DNA of 5,371 nucleotides from the NCBI GenBank assembly GCA_002431305.1, contig DJEG01000129.1, forward strand, positions 1 to 5,371. Reading direction: 5' to 3'. Numbering within the stretch: position 1 is the stretch's first letter; each line of letters opens with the position of its first letter. This stretch comes from Ruminococcaceae bacterium UBA5904. Its GTDB lineage: Bacteria; Bacillota; Clostridia; Oscillospirales; Acutalibacteraceae. A program made the position numbers and the translations under genes. Positions 1-4,422 of the stretch are shown here, piece by piece. The notes beneath the pieces are model-generated. The model was not told the origin of the DNA, searched no databases, and saw only the letters and a program-made list of their open reading frames with translations.

Positions 1-36
1 CCCCTACATATTTTGTTTATGCCTTATAATAAATTA

Positions 37-65
37 TTGCTTTTATTTTTAATGCGTGGTATTAT
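37..65 (+). promoter_or_regulatory. Candidate promoter of the mnmG-mnmE-tadA operon
   Basis: A -35-like TTGCTT (37-42) and a -10-like TATTAT (60-65) are separated by 17 bases. A TG at 57-58 makes an extended -10 (TGGTATTAT), which can compensate for the weak -35. Transcription would start near 72 and give a leader of about 25 nt. Two TATAAT hexamers also occur in this A/T-rich lead, at 25-30 and 80-85. The first lacks a recognisable -35, and the second is so close to the start codon that its transcript would begin inside or after the ribosome site. The choice among them is inference. Nothing else is visible in the first 96 bases, so the preceding gene lies outside the window. Confidence 0.45.
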
Positions 66-96
66 ATATTGATATTTATTATAATCGGTGATATAA

Positions 97-1956
97 ATGG
101 AATTCTATGCTGACAGCTTTGACGTGGCGGTTATAGGCGCGGGACACGCGGGTATCGAGGCGGCTCTCGCGAGCGCGAGGCTCGGATGCAAAACCGTTAT
201 TTTTACTATTAATATGGACTCTGTGGGCAACATGCCGTGCAATCCGTCGATAGGAGGCACGTCAAAAGGGCATCTTGTGCGGGAGCTTGACGCGCTCGGC
301 GGAGAGATGGGCATTGCCGCCGATCACACGTCCATACAGTCGAGAATTCTCAACCGCGGAAAGGGTCCCGCCGTTTATTCTTTAAGAGCGCAGATTGACA
401 GGCGCGAATACGGAAAATATATGAAACACACGCTCGAAAAAACCGAGGGCTTGCAGTTAAAGCAGAGCGAAATCGTCGACTTGCATAAAGACGGAGACGA
501 ATGGGTTTTAAAAACAAAACTCGACGCGGTTTATAGGGCGAAATGCGTCGTTCTCGCTACGGGAACATTTTTAAACGGAAAAATATATGTAGGCGACAAG
601 TGTTATTCCTCGGGGCCGGACGGGGTTTTCCCCGCAATCGGTCTTTCCGACGCGCTTTTAAAACTCAATATTCCCCTAAGACGTTTTAAGACGGGTACGC
701 CGTCGAGAGTCAACAGACGAAGCGTCGATATTGATAAAATGGAAATTCAAAAGGGCGATGAAAAGGTCACTCCGTTCTCGTTTTCGACCGAGGTTCCGCC
801 CGAAAACAAAGCCGTATGCTATATGACGTATACGAATGAAGATACGAAAAAAATAATTCTTGACAATATATCGCGTTCGCCTCTTTATTCGGGAATGATA
901 GAGGGCATAGGTCCCCGCTACTGCCCGAGCATTGAGGATAAAATAGTCAGATTTTCGGAGAAACAGCGTCATCAGCTTTTTGTCGAGCCGTGCGGACTCG
1001 ATACTGAGGAGATGTATTTGCAGGGCATGTCCTCGTCGCTCCCCGAGGACGTTCAACTGGCATTTTTAAGAACGATAAAGGGACTTGAACACGTCGAGGT
1101 TATGCGAAACGCGTACGCTATCGAATACGACTGCGTTGACCCTCTCGCACTGAGACCGACTCTTGAATTTATAAGTCTGCCCGGACTCTACGGCGCGGGA
1201 CAGTTCAACGGTTCGAGCGGTTATGAGGAAGCCGCCGCGCAGGGATTTGTCGCGGGTGTAAACGCCGCTCTGAAAGCGCAGGGAAAAGAGCCGTTTATAC
1301 TCGACAGAGCAAGCTCATATATAGGCACGCTCATTGACGACCTTGTTACGAAGGGCTGTAACGAGCCATACAGAATGATGACTTCAAGGTCTGAATACAG
1401 GCTTCTTTTAAGACAGGACAACGCGGATATACGACTGTCGGGATTAGGTCATGAATTGGGACTGATTTCCGACGAACGATATGAAAAATTACAGACGAAA
1501 TTAAAGCTGATAGACGAAGAAAAACGACGCGTCGAGAAAAAAGTTATCGCGCCGTCGGATAATATAAATTCGGTTTTAATTGAGCACGGCACAGCTCCGC
1601 TTACGACGGGCGTAAAACTTGCCGACTTGATAAGACGTCCGCAGTTAAGCTATGAAATATTAACGCCGTTCGACTTCGGCAGACCCGATTTGCCCGACGA
1701 CGTGTTCGAGCAGGTTGAAATAGATTTGAAATATGCGGGCTATATTAAACGCCAGATAGCCCAGGTTGCCGAGATGAGACGGCTCGAGGTCAAAATCATT
1801 CCCGAGGATATAGATTATGATTCGGTTGTGGGATTAAGACTCGAAGCGCGCGAAAAGCTCAATAAGATAAGACCGCACAGTATCGGTCAGGCTTCGAGAA
1901 TTTCGGGCGTAAGCCCCGCGGATATTTCCGTATTGCTTATTTATTTAAAGAAATGA
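97..1956 (+). CDS. mnmG: MnmG (GidA), tRNA U34 5-carboxymethylaminomethyl modification enzyme, FAD-dependent subunit
   Basis: FAD-binding subunit of the MnmE-MnmG complex. It uses a tetrahydrofolate-derived one-carbon unit plus glycine or ammonium to make cmnm5U/nm5U at the wobble uridine of tRNAs reading split codon boxes; it acts in the cytosol. The 619 residues are the usual family length. Visible are the N-terminal dinucleotide fold VIGAGHAGIEAA (12-23), the family block MPCNPSIGGTSKG (46-58) with conserved Cys48, GPRYCPSIEDKIVRF (272-286) with the second conserved Cys276, GQFNGSSGYEEAAAQG (368-383), SRSEYRLLLRQDNAD (430-444), and the MnmE/tRNA-contacting C-terminal helical domain ending SIGQASRISGVSPADIS (595-611). 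The ATG is preceded by GGTGAT (87-92), a 5-nt spacing, and no better in-frame start exists upstream. It is the first gene of the operon; mnmE starts 10 nt after its stop. All key residues are intact. Identification is very secure. Confidence 0.98.
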   Translation: MEFYADSFDVAVIGAGHAGIEAALASARLGCKTVIFTINMDSVGNMPCNPSIGGTSKGHLVRELDALGGEMGIAADHTSIQSRILNRGKGPAVYSLRAQIDRREYGKYMKHTLEKTEGLQLKQSEIVDLHKDGDEWVLKTKLDAVYRAKCVVLATGTFLNGKIYVGDKCYSSGPDGVFPAIGLSDALLKLNIPLRRFKTGTPSRVNRRSVDIDKMEIQKGDEKVTPFSFSTEVPPENKAVCYMTYTNEDTKKIILDNISRSPLYSGMIEGIGPRYCPSIEDKIVRFSEKQRHQLFVEPCGLDTEEMYLQGMSSSLPEDVQLAFLRTIKGLEHVEVMRNAYAIEYDCVDPLALRPTLEFISLPGLYGAGQFNGSSGYEEAAAQGFVAGVNAALKAQGKEPFILDRASSYIGTLIDDLVTKGCNEPYRMMTSRSEYRLLLRQDNADIRLSGLGHELGLISDERYEKLQTKLKLIDEEKRRVEKKVIAPSDNINSVLIEHGTAPLTTGVKLADLIRRPQLSYEILTPFDFGRPDLPDDVFEQVEIDLKYAGYIKRQIAQVAEMRRLEVKIIPEDIDYDSVVGLRLEAREKLNKIRPHSIGQASRISGVSPADISVLLIYLKK

Positions 1957-1966
1957 CGGTGAAACA

Positions 1967-3328
1967 ATGTCTACAGTTGCCGCAATAGCGACTCCGAACG
2001 CGCCCGGCGGTATCGGAATTATAAGAATATCGGGCGGGGACGCTTTTAAAATCGCAGACTGTGTTTTTAAGTCTGTCTCGTCTAAAAAGTTATCTGAGTT
2101 AAAAGGATATACGGCTTCTTTCGGTCATGTATATGACGGTGAAAATCTTATCGACGAGTGTATCGCGACGGTTTTCAGAGCACCTAAAAGCTATACGGGC
2201 GAGGACGTTGTTGAGCTTTCGTGCCACGGCGGACTGTATGTAACCAACAGCGTTTTGCGTGCTGTTTTATCTGCGGGTGCGATTCCCGCAGGGGCGGGCG
2301 AGTTTACGAAACGCGCATTCTTGAACGGCAGAATCGACCTTACCGAGGCCGAGGGCGTTATGAATATTATATCCGCAAAGGGTAAGGACGCATTAAACGC
2401 CGCCGTTACGACTCTTGACGGAGCGCTGAGCCGGCGTATAGATTCTGTATGCAAATCGCTTACGCACCTCGGTGCGGGAATGGCAGTGTGGACTGATTAC
2501 CCCGACGAGGATATCCCCGAGGTTCATACGGATTCACTTTCGGAATCGCTTGAAAATATATCGAATGAACTTAATGAACTTATCTCATCATTTGAGACGG
2601 GGCATGCTATAACCGAGGGTATAAGCACGGTTATATGCGGGCATCCGAACGTCGGCAAGTCTACGCTTATGAATCTGCTCACGGGTTATGACCGCTCTAT
2701 TGTTACCGATATTGCAGGCACTACGCGCGACGTTATCGAGGAGACCGTAAGACTCGGAAGCGCACTTCTGCGCCTTCAGGATACCGCGGGGCTGAGAGTC
2801 AGCTCCGACGAGATTGAGAATATCGGCGTGTCTATAGCGAGACAGAGGATAGACCGCGCGGGACTTGTCATAGCTGTTTTCGACGCGAGCATCCCGCTGT
2901 CTGACGAGGATATAGATTTATTAAAAAAATGTCGTGAAAAACGTGCCGTCGCAGTTATCAATAAAACGGATTTGGGCGTTTGTGTCGATAAAAAAGAAAT
3001 AGAAAAATATATTCCTGTCGTTGTTGAGATGTCGGCGTCCGGCGGCGGCGGTCTTAATGAATTAAAAAATGCGGTCGAAAAAATGCTCTCGCTCGATAAT
3101 CTCGATTCGTCAGCCGTAATGCTCACGACTGAACGTCAGCGGAACTGCTGCGTCAGGGCAAAATCGTGCGTTGACGAGGCTATAGAGGCATTAAAATTCG
3201 GAATGACTCTCGACGCGGTGAACGTCGGTGTCGACTCCGCGATAGACGCATTAAACGAGCTTACCGGTAAAAAAGCAACAGAAACCGTCGTTGACGAAGT
3301 ATTTTCAAAATTCTGCGTAGGTAAGTAA
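1967..3328 (+). CDS. mnmE: MnmE (TrmE), tRNA U34 modification GTPase
   Basis: GTPase partner of MnmG. It binds a formyl/methylene-tetrahydrofolate unit in its N-terminal domain, and potassium-dependent G-domain dimerisation drives the wobble-uridine modification. Its 453 residues are the normal length. Order of parts: N-terminal folate domain opening TIATPNAPGG-like (8-15 here ATPNAPGG) with GEFTKRAFLNGRIDLTEAEG (111-130); helical domain; inserted Ras-like G domain with Walker A GHPNVGKST (225-233), including the K+-coordinating Asn228, switch I/G2 TDIAGTTRD (247-255), G3 DTAG (272-275), the likely catalytic Glu284 in DEIE, G4 NKTD (332-335) and G5 SAS (356-358); and the C-terminal CxGK motif FCVGK (449-453) with Cys450. 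The SD is GGTGA (1958-1962), only 4 nt from the ATG, immediately after the mnmG stop, so translational coupling is likely. The stretch WTDYPDEDIPEV (175-186) resembles clostridial members. The call is secure. Confidence 0.98.
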   Translation: MSTVAAIATPNAPGGIGIIRISGGDAFKIADCVFKSVSSKKLSELKGYTASFGHVYDGENLIDECIATVFRAPKSYTGEDVVELSCHGGLYVTNSVLRAVLSAGAIPAGAGEFTKRAFLNGRIDLTEAEGVMNIISAKGKDALNAAVTTLDGALSRRIDSVCKSLTHLGAGMAVWTDYPDEDIPEVHTDSLSESLENISNELNELISSFETGHAITEGISTVICGHPNVGKSTLMNLLTGYDRSIVTDIAGTTRDVIEETVRLGSALLRLQDTAGLRVSSDEIENIGVSIARQRIDRAGLVIAVFDASIPLSDEDIDLLKKCREKRAVAVINKTDLGVCVDKKEIEKYIPVVVEMSASGGGGLNELKNAVEKMLSLDNLDSSAVMLTTERQRNCCVRAKSCVDEAIEALKFGMTLDAVNVGVDSAIDALNELTGKKATETVVDEVFSKFCVGK

Positions 3329-3329
3329 T

Positions 3330-3776
3330 ATGACTGACAGAGAACTTATGAACGAAGCTCTGCGCCTTGCAAAAGAGGCGTATTCCGACGGCGAGGTTCC
3401 CGTCGGCGCGGTAATCGCGCTGGACGGCGAAATTGTTTCGACGGGCAGGAACAGGCGTGAAAAATTAAAAAATGCGCTCTCGCATGCGGAAATAGAGGCG
3501 ATAAATTCGGCGTGCGAAAAGCTCGGACGGTGGAGACTCGACGACTGCGTTTTATACGTTACGCTGGAGCCGTGTCCGATGTGTGCGGGTGCGTGCATTA
3601 ACGCAAGGTTAAAGCGCGTTGTGTTCGGCGCATATGACTATAAGGCGGGGTCGTTTGACTCCGCGGTCGATTTGAACAGATGCGGTTTTAATCATAAGCC
3701 CGAAATTACTGCGGGTTTTATGGAAAACGAATGTAAATCTATTCTTACGTCGTTCTTTAATTCAATCAGATTATAA
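3330..3776 (+). CDS. tadA: TadA, tRNA-specific adenosine-34 deaminase
   Basis: Zinc-dependent deaminase that converts A34 to inosine in tRNA-Arg(ACG), allowing one tRNA to read CGU, CGC and CGA; normally a homodimer and usually essential in bacteria. The 148 residues fit the family. Motifs seen: EVPVGAVI (22-29), the HAE signature His52-Ala53-Glu54 (zinc ligand and catalytic proton shuttle), TLEPCPMCAGA (78-88) with zinc ligands Cys82 and Cys85, and a C-terminal region NHKPEITAGF...SFFNSIRL typical of TadA rather than of guanine or cytosine deaminases. The ATG is one base after the mnmE stop with only a weak AGGT (3319-3322) upstream, so it probably depends on coupling to mnmE. A downstream ATG at 3348 would shorten the first helix and fits the family less well. 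The last 11 bases overlap the end of the convergent small gene. Secure. Confidence 0.97.
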   Translation: MTDRELMNEALRLAKEAYSDGEVPVGAVIALDGEIVSTGRNRREKLKNALSHAEIEAINSACEKLGRWRLDDCVLYVTLEPCPMCAGACINARLKRVVFGAYDYKAGSFDSAVDLNRCGFNHKPEITAGFMENECKSILTSFFNSIRL

Positions 3777-4035
3777 AATTTATCAGGACGGTCGTAAGAC
3801 TGCCCGCAGCGGCCGCCGCAAAAAGGCAGACCGCTTTTTTTATTCGCCCGTTTCGTCTTATTCTTTTATTTTCGGGCGGTTTTCCGGCGCTGTTTGCAAT
3901 GAGTCCGGCTTTTTCTTTTAACTTACTTTCGCTGATTCCGTAGTATTTCGGGTCGACGAAAAACAGCGCCCTTTCGAAGTAATCGCTTCCTGTGTCGACA
4001 ACCTCGACAACCTGTTTGTTGACTCCTTTTATCAT
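3766..4035 (-). CDS. Small tail-anchored membrane protein of unknown function
   Basis: An 89-residue protein whose function I do not recognise, although the opening MIKGVNKQVVEV...YFERALFFVDP is, from memory, like a small uncharacterised protein recurrent in Clostridia. Visible parts: a soluble N-terminal region (1-50) with the hydrophobic-aromatic stretch YFERALFFVDPKYYG (19-33); a strongly basic linker, KRIRRNGRIKK (57-67); and a hydrophobic C-terminal segment (68-89, AVCLFAAAAAGSLTTVLINFII). By the positive-inside rule the N-terminal part should be cytosolic, with the C-terminus in or through the membrane. There is no signal peptide. The ATG is preceded on the minus strand by a G-run (4045-4050) 9 nt upstream, an acceptable SD. 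It is convergent with tadA, overlapping it by 11 bases, and divergent from the glycosylase gene. No enzymatic motif is seen. That it is a real gene rests on the SD, the tidy topology and the remembered family resemblance. Confidence 0.75.
   Translation of the reverse strand: MIKGVNKQVVEVVDTGSDYFERALFFVDPKYYGISESKLKEKAGLIANSAGKPPENKRIRRNGRIKKAVCLFAAAAAGSLTTVLINFII
3789..3841 (+). terminator. Terminator-like hairpin after tadA, inside the opposing gene
   Basis: CTGCC (3800-3804) pairs with GGCAG (3825-3829). The stem can be extended by CGGT (3789-3792) with ACCG (3830-3833) across a 7-nt bulge on the 5' side. A small GCGG/CCGC hairpin (3809-3812 with 3816-3819) can form in the loop. A run of seven T follows directly (3835-3841), as in an intrinsic terminator for rightward transcription. 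It sits about 12 bases after the tadA stop and lies wholly within the coding sequence of the minus-strand gene, where it spells part of the membrane segment. The bulge makes the fold imperfect, so the call is moderate. Confidence 0.5.
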
Positions 4036-4063
4036 GAAAAAATTCCCCCCGGATTTTAAATTC

Positions 4064-4081
4064 TATTTGTACGGACAAATA
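4064..4081. repeat. Inverted repeat TATTTGT-ACGG-ACAAATA
   Basis: Perfect 7-bp arms (4064-4070 and 4075-4081) with a 4-base spacer, lying just upstream of the ribosome site of the minus-strand small gene and within its probable 5' leader. The inner half-sites TTTGT/ACAAA are the same as in the palindrome at 4306-4317, but with a different spacer. It could be an operator or a small RNA hairpin. Function is unknown. Confidence 0.5.
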
Positions 4082-4164
4082 TGTAGATTATCGTTATATA
4101 TTTTTGTGTAAAACGGAAAAAATGACTCTTTATACTTAAAAATTATCGAACAAACGGACGGTTG

Positions 4165-4191
4165 ATTATACTGAAAGTATAAATGTTTAAA
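4165..4191 (-). promoter_or_regulatory. Candidate minus-strand promoter for the small membrane protein
   Basis: Read on the minus strand, a consensus TATAAT lies at 4170-4165. The best -35 choices are weak: TTTAAA at 4191-4186 with a 15-base spacer, or TTGAAC at 4198-4193 with an over-long 22-base spacer. The transcript would carry a leader of roughly 120 nt before the ATG at 4035. Weaker -10-like words lie closer to the gene, for example TATAAA at 4134-4129. Assignment is tentative. Confidence 0.35.
4166..4182. repeat. Inverted repeat TTATACT-GAA-AGTATAA over the minus-strand -10
   Basis: Perfect 7-bp arms (4166-4172 and 4176-4182) around a 3-base spacer. One arm contains most of the TATAAT that would be the -10 of the minus-strand gene, so a protein bound here would block that promoter. 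This placement is typical of an operator, but no cognate regulator can be named from the sequence. Confidence 0.4.
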
Positions 4192-4192
4192 G

Positions 4193-4288
4193 GTTCAAAA
4201 CCGTTCAAAAGTATGTTCAAAATGTTCAAAAGTCCATAAAATGCGGTGTAAAACAGGGGTTTTCGACGGCTTAGGGGTATGTTCAAAA
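4193..4288 (+). repeat. Five direct copies of GTTCAAAA
   Basis: Exact GTTCAAAA at 4193-4200, 4203-4210, 4215-4222, 4224-4231 and 4281-4288. The first four are a tight cluster with start-to-start steps of 10, 12 and 9 bases, close to one helical turn. The third and fifth share a longer identical 12-mer, GTATGTTCAAAA (4211-4222 and 4277-4288). An 8-base word repeated five times in about 100 bp is not expected from composition alone. Iterated binding sites for a protein, on one face of the helix, are the simplest reading. The cluster lies upstream of both divergent genes. Confidence 0.7.
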
Positions 4289-4305
4289 CTTTTTTTAAGA
4301 AAAAA
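4197..4305. other. Helically phased A-tracts, probable intrinsically curved DNA
   Basis: Runs of four A begin at 4197, 4207, 4219, 4228, 4238 and 4250, a mean step of 10.6 bp, which matches the DNA helical repeat. The opposite-strand tract T4 at 4260-4263 is centred 10 bp after the last A4, and T7 (4290-4296) and A6 (4300-4305) follow. In-phase A-tracts are known to add up to a stable bend. Lying about 100 bp upstream of the glycosylase promoter, such a bend could act as an upstream promoter element or nucleoid-protein site. Curvature is inferred, not measured. Confidence 0.55.
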
Positions 4306-4317
4306 TTTGTATACAAA
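4306..4317. promoter_or_regulatory. Perfect 12-bp palindrome TTTGTATACAAA, operator-like
   Basis: A perfect palindrome 13 bases upstream of the -35 hexamer of the glycosylase promoter. TTGTATACAA-type palindromes are the kind of site recognised by GntR-family and similar dimeric regulators; that is family knowledge, and no such regulator is in the window. The position suits an activator or an upstream repressor site. Confidence 0.4.
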
Positions 4318-4330
4318 ATGTTTTACATGC

Positions 4331-4359
4331 TTTACGAATTATACATTTAGGAGTATAAT
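4331..4359 (+). promoter_or_regulatory. Promoter of the 8-oxoguanine glycosylase gene
   Basis: A consensus -10 TATAAT (4354-4359) lies 17 bases after a -35-like TTTACG (4331-4336). Transcription should start near 4366, leaving a leader of about 57 nt that contains an AGGAG (4372-4376) belonging to the possible leader ORF, and then GGGGTGA (4410-4416), the SD of the glycosylase gene. This is the best -10 match next to a gene in the window. Confidence 0.6.
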
Positions 4360-4383
4360 TACAACAAAATTAGGAGCTTAAAT

Positions 4384-4416
4384 TTGTCTAATATTTCTAT
4401 TGACACGACGGGGTGA
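4384..4416 (+). CDS. Possible 10-codon leader ORF (TTG start) before the glycosylase gene
   Basis: A TTG codon 7 bases after an AGGAG ribosome site (4372-4376) opens the frame MSNISIDTTG followed by TGA (4414-4416). The stop lies inside the SD of the glycosylase gene (GGGGTGA, 4410-4416), and the frame is the same as that of the glycosylase, separated from its GTG only by the two codons AGT ACA. Ribosomes ending here would sit over the next start and could couple translation. Other UGA-terminated genes in the window argue against readthrough. It is very short and starts with TTG, so it may be coincidence. Confidence 0.25.
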   Translation: MSNISIDTTG

Positions 4417-4422
4417 AGTACA

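Larger units (their letters stand above)
4107..4327. repeat. Three scattered TGTAAAAC octamers, one inverted
   Basis: TGTAAAAC occurs on the + strand at 4107-4114 and 4247-4254, both within a longer GTGTAAAAC, and as its reverse complement GTTTTACA at 4320-4327. The inverted copy lies a few bases upstream of the glycosylase -35 region. The spacing is irregular, so these may be binding words for one protein or only a consequence of A-rich composition. Confidence 0.35.
4036..4422. other. Divergent intergenic region, repeat-rich and A/T-rich
   Basis: This 387-bp gap between the minus-strand small gene and the glycosylase gene carries no convincing long ORF. It holds promoter candidates on both strands, five GTTCAAAA octamers, three TGTAAAAC octamers, several short inverted repeats, helically phased A-tracts and a possible tiny leader ORF, each listed separately. 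I see no tRNA, known riboswitch or insertion element in it. The density of repeated words suggests that a regulator or a nucleoid protein binds here, but no regulator is identifiable from the sequence. Confidence 0.7.

Noticed and set aside
676..1056. Long minus-strand frame within mnmG
   Set aside because: It lies wholly in a well-identified gene; its translation has no recognisable motif and no ribosome site. It is a shadow of the real frame, as are the other long opposite-strand frames over mnmG, mnmE, tadA and the glycosylase gene.
3845..3878. CGCCCG...CGGGCG inverted repeat inside the small minus-strand gene
   Set aside because: The 22-base loop and 6-bp stem are weak, and the bases are explained as codons of the basic linker; the hairpin just before it with seven T is the better terminator.
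4186..4206. T-arm-like stretch around GGTTCAAAACC suggesting a tRNA gene
   Set aside because: The loop TTCAAAA lacks the pyrimidine expected at position 60, the extended stem has a mismatch, and no acceptor, D or anticodon arms can be built around it.
4193..4288. GTTCAAAA repeats as a CRISPR array or DnaA-box origin
   Set aside because: The units are 8 bp with 1-4 bp between most of them, far too short for CRISPR repeats and spacers, and they do not match the DnaA box TTATCCACA.
4384..4422. UGA readthrough or recoding joining the leader ORF to the glycosylase
   Set aside because: mnmG, the small gene and the glycosylase itself all end in TGA, so UGA is a stop here; no selenocysteine element is evident, and the GTG has its own SD.
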